Positions 45,071 to 58,240 of a DNA stretch of 64,000 bases are shown one piece after another. Both the position numbers and the translations under genes were made by a program. This DNA comes from Bombus terrestris (Eukaryota > Arthropoda > Insecta > Hymenoptera > Apidae). The notes beneath the pieces are model-generated. The model worked only from the letters and a program-made list of their open reading frames with translations, had not been told where the DNA came from and made no database searches. The stretch is taken from contig NC_063279.1 in the NCBI RefSeq assembly GCF_910591885.1, forward strand, positions 15,624,001 to 15,688,000, in the 5' to 3' direction. Within the stretch, counting starts at the first letter, position 1; every line of letters begins with the position of its first letter.

Positions 45071-48000
45071 AACGTTATATACTAGTACTATATATCGGGT
45101 AACGTTATATAATATTACGTTATAACGTAAAACTTTATATAGTATTACGTTATAACGTATAACGTTATATAGTACTACGTTATAACGTATAACGTTGTAT
45201 ACTATTACGTTATAACGTATAACGTTATATAGCATTACGTTATAACGTACAACGTTATATACTAATACTATACAACGCGTAACGTTATATTGTATTACGT
45301 TATATCGTATAACGTTATATAGTACTACGTTATAACGTATAACGTTATATAGTATTACGTTATATAGTATTAGGTTATAACGTGTAACGTTATATAGTAC
45401 TACGTTATAACGAATAACGTTATATAGTATTACGTTATAACGTGTAACGTTATATAGTATTACGTTATAACGTGTAACGTTATATAGTATTACGTTATAA
45501 CGTATAACGTTGTATACTATTATGGTATAACGTATAACATTATATACTAGTACTATATATCGTGTTACGTTATATAATATTACGTTATAACGTATAACGT
45601 TATATAGTACTACGTTATAACGTATAACGTTATATAGTATTACGTTATATAGTATTACGTTATAACGTATAACGTTATATAGTATTACGTTATAACGTGT
45701 AACGTTATATAGTATTACGTTATAACGTGTAACGTTATATAGTATTACGTTATAACGTGTAACGTTATATAGTATTACGTTATAACGTATAACGTTATAT
45801 AGTATTACGTTATATAGTATTACGTTATAACGTGAAACGTTATATAGTATTACGTTATAACGTATAACGTTGTATACTATTATGGTATAACGCATAACGT
45901 TATATACTAGTACTATATATCGTGTAACGTTATATAATATTACGTTATAACGTATAACGTTATATAGTATTATGTTATAACGTATAACGTTATATAGTAC
46001 TACGTTATAACGTATAACGTTATATAGTATTACGTTATATAGTATTACGATATAACGTATAACGTTATATAGTAGTACGTTATAACGTATAACGTTATAT
46101 ACTATTTCGGTATAACGTATAACGTTATACAGTATTGCGTTATAACGTATAACGTTGTATACTATTACGGTATAACGTATAACGTTGTATGGTATTACGT
46201 TATAACGTATAACGTTATATGGTATTACGTTATAACGTATAACGTCATATGGTATTACGTTATAACGTATAACGTTATATAGTATTGCGTCATAACATAT
46301 AACGTTATATACTATGACGGTATAACGTATAACGTTATGTAGTATTACGTTATAACGTATAACGTTATATAGTATTACCTTATAACGTATAAAGTTATAT
46401 ACTATTACGGTATAACGTATAACGTTATATAGTATTACGTTATAACGCATAAAGTTATATAGCATTACGTTATAACGTACAACGTTATATACTAATACTA
46501 TACAACGCGTAACGTTATATTGTATTACGTTATAACATATAACGTTGTATACTATTACGGTATAAGGTATAACGTTATATAGTATTACGTTATAACGTAC
46601 AAAGTTATATAGTATTACGTTATAACGTATGACGTTATATAGTATTACGTTATAACGTATAACGTTATATAGTATTACGTTATAACGTACGACGTTATAT
46701 AGTATTACGTTATAACGTATATCGTTATATAGTATTACGTTATAACGTATAACGTTATATAGTACTACGTTATAACATATAACGTTGTATACTATTATGG
46801 TATAACGTATAACGTTATATACTAGTACTATATATCGTGTAACGTTATATAATATTACGTTATAACGTAAAACTTTATATAGTATTACGTTATAACGTAT
46901 AACGTTATATAGTACTACGTTATAACGTATAACGTTGTATACTATTACGTTATAACGTATAACGTTATATAGCATTACGTTATAACGTACAACGTTATAT
47001 ACTAATACTATACAACGCGTAACGTTATATTGTATTACGTTATAACGTATAACGTTATATAGTACTACGTTATAACGTATAACGTTATATAGTATTACGT
47101 TATATAGTATTAGGTTATAACGTGTAACGTTATATAGTACTACGTTATAACGTATAACGTTGTATACTATTATGGTATAACGTATAACGTTATATACTAG
47201 TACTATATATCGTGTAACGTTATATAATATTACGTTATAACGTATAACGTTATATAGTACTACGTTATAACGTATAACGTTATATAGTATTACGTTATAT
47301 AGTATTACGTTATAACGTGTAACGTTATCTAGTACTACGTTATAACGCATAACGTTATATAGTATTACGTTATAACGTGTAACGTTATATAGTATTACGT
47401 TATAACGTGTAACGTTATATAGTATTGCGTCATAACATATAACGTTATATACTATGACGGTATAACGTATAACGTTATGTAGTATTACGTTATAACGTAT
47501 AACGTTATATAATATTACCTTATAACGTATAAAGTTATATACTATTACGGTATAACGTATAACGTTATATAGTATTACGTTATAACGCATAAAGTTATAT
47601 AGCATTACGTTATAACGTACAACGTTATATACTAATACTATACAACGCGTAACGTTATATTGTATTACGTTATAACATATAACGTTGTATACTATTACGG
47701 TATAAGGTATAACGTTATATAGTATTACGTTATAACGTACAAAGTTATATAGTATTACGTTATAACGTATGACGTTATATAGTATTACGTTATAACGTAT
47801 AACGTTATATAGTATTACGTTATAACGTACGACGTTATATAGTATTACGTTATAACGTATATCGTTATATAGTATTACGTTATAACGTATAACGTTATAT
47901 AGCATTACGTTATAACGTACAACGTTATATACTAATACTATACAACGCGTAACGTTATATTGTATTACGTTATAACGTGTAACGTTATATAGTATTACGT

Positions 48001-48595
48001 TATAACGTATAACGTTGTATACCATTATGGTATAACGTATAACGTTATATACTAGTACTATATATCGTGTAACGTTATATAATATTACGTTATAACGTAT
48101 AACGTTATATAGTACTACGTTATAACGTATAACGTTATATAGTATTACGTTATATAGTATTACGTTATAACGTGTAACGTTATATAGTACTACGTTATAA
48201 CGTATAACGTTATATAGTATTACGTTATAACGTGTAACGTTATATAGTATTACGTTACAACGTGTAACGTTAAATAGTATTACGTTATAACGTATAACGT
48301 TATATAGTATTACGTTATATAGTATTACGTTATAACGTGTAACGTTATATAGTATTACGTTATAACGTATAACGTTGTATACTATTATGGTATAACGTAT
48401 AACGTTATATACTAGTACTATATATCGTGTAACGTTATATAATATTACGTTATAACGTATAACGTTATATAGTATTACGTTATATAGTATTACGTTATAA
48501 CGTGTATCGTTATATAGTATTACGTTATAACGTATAACGTTATATAGTACTACGTTATAACGTATAACGTTATATAGTATTACGTTATATAGTAT
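45071..48595. repeat. HOR-D, copy 2 (3,525 bp)
   Basis: Markers recur at exactly 3,525 bp: tatatcgggtaacg at 45,096 and 48,621, ttgtatggtattacg at 46,186 and 49,711, gcgtcataacatataacg near 46,291 and 49,816. The unit also has an inner 1,140-bp step between two gcgtcataacat monomers (46,291 and 47,431). Nearly every length difference is 15 or 30 bp. Confidence 0.8.
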
Positions 48596-50499
48596 TACGT
48601 TATATACTAGTACTATATATCGGGTAACGTTATATAATATTACGTTATAACGTAAAACTTTATATAGTATTACGTTATAACGTATAACGTTATATAGTAC
48701 TACGTTATAACGTATAACGTTGTATACTATTACGTTATAACGTATAACGTTATATAGCATTACGTTATAACGTACAACGTTATATACTAATACTATACAA
48801 CGCGTAACGTTATATTGTATTACGTTATAACGTATAACGTTATATAGTACTACGTTATAACGTATAACGTTATATAGTATTACGTTATATAGTATTAGGT
48901 TATAACGTGTAACGTTATATAGTACTACGTTATAACGAATAACGTTATATAGTATTACGTTATAACGTGTAACGTTATATAGTATTACGTTATAACGTGT
49001 AACGTTATATAGTATTACGTTATAACGTATAACGTTGTATACTATTATGGTATAACGTATAACATTATATACTAGTACTATATATCGTGTTACGTTATAT
49101 AATATTACGTTATAACGTATAACGTTATATAGTACTACGTTATAACGTATAACGTTATATAGTATTACGTTATATAGTATTACGTTATAACGTATAACGT
49201 TATATAGTATTACGTTATAACGTGTAACGTTATATAGTATTACGTTATAACGTGTAACGTTATATAGTATTACGTTATAACGTGTAACGTTATATAGTAT
49301 TACGTTATAACGTATAACGTTATATAGTATTACGTTATATAGTATTACGTTATAACATATAACGTTGTATACTATTACGGTATAAGGTATAACGTTATAT
49401 AGTATTACGTTATAACGTACAAAGTTATATAGTATTACGTTATAACGTATGACGTTATATAGTATTACGTTATAACGTATAACGTTATATAGTATTATGT
49501 TATAACGTATAACGTTATATAGTACTACGTTATAACGTATAACGTTATATAGTATTACGTTATATAGTATTACGATATAACGTATAACGTTATATAGTAG
49601 TACGTTATAACGTATAACGTTATATACTATTTCGGTATAACGTATAACGTTATACAGTATTGCGTTATAACGTATAACGTTGTATACTATTACGGTATAA
49701 CGTATAACGTTGTATGGTATTACGTTATAACGTATAACGTTATATGGTATTACGTTATAACGTATAACGTCATATGGTATTACGTTATAACGTATAACGT
49801 TATATAGTATTGCGTCATAACATATAACGTTATATACTATGACGGTATAACGTATAACGTTATGTAGTATTACGTTATAACGTATAACGTTATATAGTAT
49901 TACCTTATAACGTATAAAGTTATATACTATTACGGTATAACGTATAACGTTATATAGTATTACGTTATAACGCATAAAGTTATATAGCATTACGTTATAA
50001 CGTACAACGTTATATACTAATACTATACAACGCGTAACGTTATATTGTATTACGTTATAACATATAACGTTGTATACTATTACGGTATAAGGTATAACGT
50101 TATATAGTATTACGTTATAACGTACAAAGTTATATAGTATTACGTTATAACGTATGACGTTATATAGTATTACGTTATAACGTATAACGTTATATAGTAT
50201 TACGTTATAACGTACGACGTTATATAGTATTACGTTATAACGTAAAACTTTATATAGTATTACGTTATAACGTATAACGTTATATAGTACTACGTTATAA
50301 CGTATAACGTTGTATACTATTACGTTATAACGTATAACGTTATATAGCATTACGTTATAACGTACAACGTTATATACTAATACTATACAACGCGTAACGT
50401 TATATTGTATTACGTTATAACGTATAACGTTATATAGTACTACGTTATAACGTATAACGTTATATAGTATTACGTTATATAGTATTAGGTTATAACGTG
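48596..50499. repeat. HOR-D, copy 3 (first part, with 150-bp deletion)
   Basis: Follows copy 2 at an offset of 3,525 bp until about 50,230. There copy 3 lacks 150 bp (five monomers, including a tactagta monomer) and the offset becomes 3,375, which holds up to about 51,835. The stretch therefore runs directly into the 1,215-bp units, which are a further amplification of its end. Confidence 0.8.
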
Positions 50500-51714
50500 T
50501 AACGTTATATAGTACTACGTTATAACGTATAACGTTGTATACTATTATGGTATAACGTATAACGTTATATACTAGTACTATATATCGTGTAACGTTATAT
50601 AATATTACGTTATAACGTATAACGTTATATAGTACTACGTTATAACGTATAACGTTATATAGTATTACGTTATATAGTATTACGTTATAACGTGTAACGT
50701 TATATAGTACTACGTTATAACGTATAACGTTATATAGTATTACGTTATAACGTGTAACGTTATATAGTATTACGTTATAACGTGTAACGTTATATAGTAT
50801 TGCGTCATAACATATAACGTTATATACTATGACGGTATAACGTATAACGTTATGTAGTATTACGTTATAACGTATAACGTTATATAGTATTACCTTATAA
50901 CGTATAAAGTTATATACTATTACGGTATAACGTATAACGTTATATAGTATTACGTTATAACGCATAAAGTTATATAGCATTACGTTATAACGTACAACGT
51001 TATATACTAATACTATACAACGCGTAACGTTATATTGTATTACGTTATAACATATAACGTTGTATACTATTACGGTATAAGGTATAACGTTATATAGTAT
51101 TACGTTATAACGTACAAAGTTATATAGTATTACGTTATAACGTATGACGTTATATAGTATTACGTTATAACGTATAACGTTATATAGTATTACGTTATAA
51201 CGTACGACGTTATATAGTATTACGTTATAACGTATATCGTTATATAGTATTACGTTATAACGTATAACGTTATATAGCATTACGTTATAACGTACAACGT
51301 TATATACTAATACTATACAACGCGTAACGTTATATTGTATTACGTTATAACGTGTAACGTTATATAGTATTACGTTATAACGTATAACGTTGTATACCAT
51401 TATGGTATAACGTATAACGTTATATACTAGTACTATATATCGTGTAACGTTATATAATATTACGTTATAACGTATAACGTTATATAGTACTACGTTATAA
51501 CGTATAACGTTATATAGTATTACGTTATATAGTATTACGTTATAACGTGTAACGTTATATAGTACTACGTTATAACGTATAACGTTATATAGTATTACGT
51601 TATAACGTGTAACGTTATATAGTATTACGTTATAACGTGTAACGTTAAATAGTATTACGTTATAACGTATAACGTTATATAGTATTACGTTATATAGTAT
51701 TACGTTATAACGTG
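50500..51714. repeat. 1,215-bp HOR unit 1
   Basis: First of three head-to-tail units. Diagnostic sites are gcgtcataacat (cat at 50,806) and tataccattatgg (51,393); both recur 1,215 bp on. The unit is homologous to HOR-D copy 2 at offset 3,375, so it was taken from a single D unit and then amplified. Confidence 0.8.
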
Positions 51715-52929
51715 TAACGTTATATAGTATTACGTTATAACGTATAACGTTGTATACTATTATGGTATAACGTATAACGTTATATACTAGTACTATATAT
51801 CGTGTAACGTTATATAATATTACGTTATAACGTATAACGTTATATAGTACTACGTTATAACGTATAACGTTATATAGTATTACGTTATATAGTATTACGT
51901 TATAACGTGTAACGTTATATAGTACTACGTTATAACGTATAACGTTATATAGTATTACGTTATAACGTGTAACGTTATATAGTATTACGTTATAACGTGT
52001 AACGTTATATAGTATTGCGTCATAACATATAACGTTATATACTATGACGGTATAACGTATAACGTTATGTAGTATTACGTTATAACGTATAACGTTATAT
52101 AGTATTACCTTATAACGTATAAAGTTATATACTATTACGGTATAACGTATAACGTTATATAGTATTACGTTATAACGCATAAAGTTATATAGCATTACGT
52201 TATAACGTACAACGTTATATACTAATACTATACAACGCGTAACGTTATATTGTATTACGTTATAACATATAACGTTGTATACTATTACGGTATAAGGTAT
52301 AACGTTATATAGTATTACGTTATAACGTACAAAGTTATATAGTATTACGTTATAACGTATGACGTTATATAGTATTACGTTATAACGTATAACGTTATAT
52401 AGTATTACGTTATAACGTACGACGTTATATAGTATTACGTTATAACGTATATCGTTATATAGTATTACGTTATAACGTATAACGTTATATAGCATTACGT
52501 TATAACGTACAACGTTATATACTAATACTATACAACGCGTAACGTTATATTGTATTACGTTATAACGTGTAACGTTATATAGTATTACGTTATAACGTAT
52601 AACGTTGTATACCATTATGGTATAACGTATAACGTTATATACTAGTACTATATATCGTGTAACGTTATATAATATTACGTTATAACGTATAACGTTATAT
52701 AGTACTACGTTATAACGTATAACGTTATATAGTATTACGTTATATAGTATTACGTTATAACGTGTAACGTTATATAGTACTACGTTATAACGTATAACGT
52801 TATATAGTATTACGTTATAACGTGTAACGTTATATAGTATTACGTTATAACGTGTAACGTTAAATAGTATTACGTTATAACGTATAACGTTATATAGTAT
52901 TACGTTATATAGTATTACGTTATAACGTG
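51715..52929. repeat. 1,215-bp HOR unit 2
   Basis: Diagnostic sites at 52,021 and 52,608, each exactly 1,215 bp after those of unit 1. I saw almost no differences between units 1 and 2 by eye apart from their first few monomers (attaggttataacg in unit 1, attacgttataacg in unit 2). Confidence 0.8.
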
Positions 52930-54166
52930 TAACGTTATATAGTATTACGTTATAACGTATAACGTTGTATACTATTATGGTATAACGTATAACGTTATAT
53001 ACTAGTACTATATATCGTGTAACGTTATATAATATTACGTTATAACGTATAACGTTATATAGTACTACGTTATAACGTATAACGTTATATAGTATTACGT
53101 TATATAGTATTACGTTATAACGTGTAACGTTATATAGTACTACGTTATAACGTATAACGTTATATAGTATTACGTTATAACGTGTAACGTTATATAGTAT
53201 TACGTTATAACGTGTAACGTTATATAGTATTGCGTCATAACATATAACGTTATATACTATGACGGTATAACGTATAACGTTATGTAGTATTACGTTATAA
53301 CGTATAACGTTATATAGTATTACCTTATAACGTATAAAGTTATATACTATTACGGTATAACGTATAACGTTATATAGTATTACGTTATAACGCATAAAGT
53401 TATATAGCATTACGTTATAACGTACAACGTTATATACTAATACTATACAACGCGTAACGTTATATTGTATTACGTTATAACATATAACGTTGTATACTAT
53501 TACGGTATAAGGTATAACGTTATATAGTATTACGTTATAACCTACGACGTTATATAGTATTACGTTATAACGTAGTAGGTTATAACGTATTACTATATAA
53601 CGTTATACGTTATAACGTAATACTATAACGTTATATAGTATTACGTTATAACGTACGACGTTATATAGTATTACGTTATAACGTATATCGTTATATAGTA
53701 TTACGTTATAACGTATAACGTTATATAGCATTACGTTATAACGTACAACGTTATATACTAATACTATACAACGCGTAACGTTATATTGTATTACGTTATA
53801 ACGTGTAACGTTATATAGTATTACGTTATAACGTATAACGTTGTATACCATTATGGTATAACGTATAACGTTATATACTAGTACTATATATCGTGTAACG
53901 TTATATAATATTACGTTATAACGTATAACGTTATATAGTACTACGTTATAACGTATAACGTTATATAGTATTACGTTATATAGTATTACGTTATAACGTG
54001 TAACGTTATATAGTACTACGTTATAACGTATAACGTTATATAGTATTACGTTATAACGTGTAACGTTATATAGTATTACGTTATAACGTGTAACGTTAAA
54101 TAGTATTACGTTATAACGTATAACGTTATATAGTATTACGTTATATAGTATTACGTTATAACGTGT
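52930..54166. repeat. 1,215-bp HOR unit 3 (extended by 21 bp)
   Basis: Diagnostic sites at 53,236 and 53,844. The first keeps the 1,215-bp step; the second is 1,236 bp on because of the fold-back rearrangement at 53,494-53,626. After about 54,166 the array follows a different pattern, shared with 43.7-45 kb. Confidence 0.8.
53494..53626. repeat. Fold-back inverted duplication, only orientation switch in the array
   Basis: 53,575-53,626 is the reverse complement of 53,494-53,545 over 52 bp with four mismatches, separated by a 29-bp spacer. Both arms contain the rare variant ttataacctac (forward) or gtaggttataac (inverted), which I saw nowhere else, so the inverted arm was copied from its neighbour and not from a distant monomer. 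The right junction lies in the tataacgttata palindrome and cannot be placed to the base. The net effect is 21 extra bases relative to the sister 1,215-bp units. Template switching within a replication fork, or an assembly or read artefact, could produce it. Confidence 0.85.
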
Positions 54167-55808
54167 AACGTTATATAGTATTACGTTATAACGTATAACG
54201 TTGTATACTATTATGGTATAACGTATAACGTTATATACTAGTACTATATATCGTGTAACGTTATATAATATTACGTTATAACGTATAACGTTATATAGTA
54301 TTACGTTATATAGTATTACGTTATAACGTGTATCGTTATATAGTATTACGTTATAACGTATAACGTTATATAGTACTACGTTATAACGTATAACGTTATA
54401 TAGTATTACGTTATATAGTATTACGTTATAACGTGTAACGTTATATAGTATTACGTTATAACGTATAACGTTATATAGTATTACGTTATATAGTATTACG
54501 TTATAACGTATAACGTTATATAGTAGTACGTTATAACGTATAACGTTATATACTATTTCGGTATAACGTATAACGTTATACAGTATTGCGTTATAACGAA
54601 TAACGTTGTATACTAATACTATACAACGCGTAACGTTATATTGTATCTCGTTATAACGTATAACGTTGTATACTATTACGGTATAAGGTATAACGTTATA
54701 TAGTATTACGTTATAACGTGTAACGTTATATAGTATTACGTTATAACGTATAACGTTATATAGTACTACGTTATAACGTATAACGTTGTATACTATTATG
54801 GTATAACGTATAACGTTATATACTAGTACTATATATCGTGTAACGTTATATAATATTACGTTATAACGTATAACGTTATATAGTATTACGTTATAACGTA
54901 TAACGTTATATAGTACTACGTTATAACGTATAACGTTATATAGTACTACCTTATAACGTATAACGTTATATAGTATTACGTTATATAGTATTACGTTATA
55001 ACGTATAACGTTATATAGTAGTACGTTATAACGTATAACGTTATATACTATTTCGGTATAACGTATAACGTTATACAGTATTGCGTTATAACGTATAACG
55101 TTGTATACTATTACGGTATAAGGTATAACGTTATATAGTATTACGTTATAACGTGTAACGTTATATAGTACTACGTTATAACGTGTAACGTTATATAGTA
55201 TTACGTTATAACGTATGACGTTATATAGTATTACGTTCTAACGTATAACGTTATATAGTATTACGTTATAACGTACGACGTTATATAGTATTACGTTATA
55301 ACGTATATCGTTATATAGTATTACGTTATAACGTATAACGTTATATAGTACTACGTTATAACATATAACGTTGTATACTATTATGGTATAACGTATAACG
55401 TTATATACTAGTACTATATATCGGGTAACGTTATATAATATTACGTTATAACGTAAAACTTTATATAGTATTACGTTATAACGTATAACGTTATATAGTA
55501 CTACGTTATAACGTATAACGTTGTATACTATTACGTTATAACGTATAACGTTATATAGCATTACGTTATAACGTACAACGTTATATACTAATACTATACA
55601 ACGCGTAACGTTATATTGTATTACGTTATAACGTATAACGTTATATAGTACTACGTTATAACGTATAACGTTATATAGTATTACGTTATATAGTATTAGG
55701 TTATAACGTGTAACGTTATATAGTACTACGTTATAACGAATAACGTTATATAGTATTACGTTATAACGTGTAACGTTATATAGTGTTACGTTATAACGTA
55801 TAACGTTG
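54167..55808. repeat. 1,965-bp tandem step, first copy (rest of unit from 53,844)
   Basis: The region 53,844-55,808 repeats from 55,809 at an offset of 1,965 bp: tataccattatgg at 53,844 and 55,809, cgtgtatcg at 54,327 and 56,292, cgaataacg at 54,597 and 56,562. The same region also matches 43,428-45,450 at offsets of 10,416 falling to 10,326 bp, including the rare tatatcgggtaacg at 55,422. It therefore continues HOR-D copy 1 rather than the adjoining 1,215-bp units. Confidence 0.75.
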
Positions 55809-57145
55809 TATACCATTATGGTATAACGTATAACGTTATATACTAGTACTATATATCGTGTAACGTTATATAATATTACGTTATAACGTATAACGTTATA
55901 TAGTACTACGTTATAACGTATAACGTTATATAGTATTACGTTATATAGTATTACGTTATAACGTGTAACGTTATATAGTACTACGTTATAACGTATAACG
56001 TTATATAGTATTACGTTATAACGTGTAACGTTATATAGTATTACGTTATAATGTGTAACGTTAAATAGTATTACGTTATAACGTATAACGTTATATAGTA
56101 TTACGTTATATAGTATTACGTTATAACGTGTAACGTTATATAGTATTACGTTATAACGTATAACGTTGTATACTATTATGGTATAACGTATAACGTTATA
56201 TACTAGTACTATATATCGTGTAACGTTATATAATATTACGTTATAACGTATAACGTTATATAGTATTACGTTATATAGTATTACGTTATAACGTGTATCG
56301 TTATATAGTATTACGTTATAACGTATAACGTTATATAGTACTACGTTATAACGTATAACGTTATATAGTATTACGTTATATAGTATTACGTTATAACGTG
56401 TAACGTTATATAGTATTACGTTGTAACGTATAACGTTATATAGTATTACGTTATATAGTATTACGTTATAACGTATAACGTTATATAGTAGTTCGTTATA
56501 ACGTATAACGCTATATACTATTTCGGTATAACGTATAACGTTATACAGTATTGCGTTATAACGAATAACGTTGTATACTAATACTATACAACGCGTAACG
56601 TTATATTGTATCTCGTTATAACGTATAACGTTGTATACTATTACGGTATAAGGTATAACGTTATATAGTATTACGTTATAACGTGTAACGTTATATAGTA
56701 TTACGTTATAACGTATAACGTTATATAGTACTACGTTATAACGTATAACGTTGTATACTATTATGGTATAACGTATAACGTTATATACTAGTACTATATA
56801 TCGTGTAACGTTATATAATATTACGTTATAACGTATAACGTTATATAGTATTACGTTATAACGTATAACGTTATATAGTATTACGTTATAACGTATAACG
56901 TTATATAGTACTACGTTATAACGTATAACGTTATATAGTACTACCTTATAACGTATAACGTTATATAGTATTACGTTATATAGTATTACGTTATAACGTA
57001 TAACGTTATATAGTAGTACGTTATAACGTATAACGTTATATACTATTTCGGTATAACGTATAACGTTATACAGTATTGCGTTATAACGTATAACGTTGTA
57101 TACTAATACTATACAACGCGTAACGTTATATTGTATCTCGTTATA
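55809..57145. repeat. 1,965-bp tandem step, second copy (partial)
   Basis: Matches 53,844 onward at a 1,965-bp offset. Small differences include ttataatgtgtaacg near 56,050, agtagttcg near 56,490 and one extra consensus monomer near 56,850. It ends at about 57,145, where the array switches to the acggtatattgtataacg type. Confidence 0.75.
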
Positions 57146-58240
57146 ACGTATAACGTTATATACTATTACGGTATATTGTATAACGTTATATAGTATTGCG
57201 TTATAACGTACAACGTTATATAGTATTACGTTATAACGTATAACGTTATATAGTATTACGTTATAACGTATAACGTTATATAGTATTACGTTATAACGTA
57301 TAACGTTATATAGTATTACGTTATAACGTATAACGTTATATACTATTACGGCATAACGTATAACGTTATATACTATTACGGTATATTGTATAACGTTATA
57401 TAGTATTGCGTTATAACGTACAACGTTATATAGTATTACGTTATAACGTATAACGTTATATAGTATTACGTTATAACGTATAACGTTATATAGTATTACG
57501 TTATAACGTATAACGTTATATAGTATTACGGCATAACGTATAACGGTATATAGTATTACGTTATAACGTATAACGTTATATAGTATTACGTTATAACGTA
57601 TAACGTTATATAGTATTACGTTATAACGTATAACGTTATATACTATTACGGTATATTGTATAACGTTATATAGTATTGCGTTATAACGTACAACGTTATA
57701 TAGTATTACGTTATAACGTATAACGTTATATAGTATTACGTTATAACGTATAACGTTATATAGTATTACGTCATAACGTATAACGTTATATAGTATTACG
57801 GCATAACGTATAACGATATATAGTATTACATTATAACGTATAACATTATAAACTATTACGGTAGAACGTATAACGTTATATAGTATTGCGTTATAACGTA
57901 CGACGTTATATAGTAATACGTTATAACGTATAACGTTATATAGTATTACGTTATAACCTTTAACGTTATATACTATTACGGTATATCGTATAACGTTAAA
58001 CAGTATTACGTTATAACGTATAACGTTGTATACTAGTACGGTATAACATATAACGTTATGTAGTATAACGTTATAACGTATAACTTTATATGGTATTACG
58101 TTATACCCTATAACGTTATATACTAATACTATATAGCGTGTAACGTTACATAGTATTACGTTATAGCGTTTAACGTTATATACCATTACGGTATAACGTA
58201 TAACGTGATATAGTATTACGATATAACGTACAACGTTATA
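57146..58240. repeat. Second homogeneous block with P cassette
   Basis: Consensus monomers and the acggtatattgtataacg variant (57,171, 57,381 and 57,651) lead into a 440-bp stretch matching 39,463-39,900 at an offset of 18,336, including the P cassette at 57,957. A private change is tagcgtttaacg near 58,166. The block mirrors 37.4-40 kb, so the 41-57 kb domain is bracketed by related sequence. Confidence 0.75.

Larger units (their letters stand above)
44912..53410 (-). other. Longest satellite open frame (2,832 codons), judged non-coding
   Basis: On the minus strand one frame of the monomer reads TAT AAC GTT ATA CGT / TAT AAC GTA ATA CTA, that is YNVIR YNVIL, with no stop. The frame starts at ATG only because a variant reads tagcatt at 53,408, and stops at TAG where a variant reads ttctaacg at 44,912. 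Residues that vary (I/T/V/F/D at position 4, L/V/P/Q at position 10) do so through first- and second-codon-position changes; silent changes are rare. There is no signal peptide, domain, codon structure or promoter. Indels of 15 and 30 bp keep the frame open by arithmetic. A genuine low-complexity repeat protein cannot be fully excluded without expression data. Confidence 0.8.

Noticed and set aside
44912..53410. A giant repetitive protein gene of 2,832 codons, and similar open frames of 802, 828 and 982 codons on the minus strand
   Set aside because: A 30-bp repeat with one stop-free frame gives long open frames automatically. Variation is mainly amino-acid-changing, several frames begin at TTG, ends coincide with chance variants, and adjacent stretches are equally open but lack a start.
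44912..53410. Pentapeptide-repeat fold suggested by the 5-residue period (YNVIR/YNVIL)
   Set aside because: Pentapeptide-repeat proteins need small residues at the position occupied here by tyrosine and usually Leu/Phe at the centre. The period is explained by the 15-bp DNA repeat.
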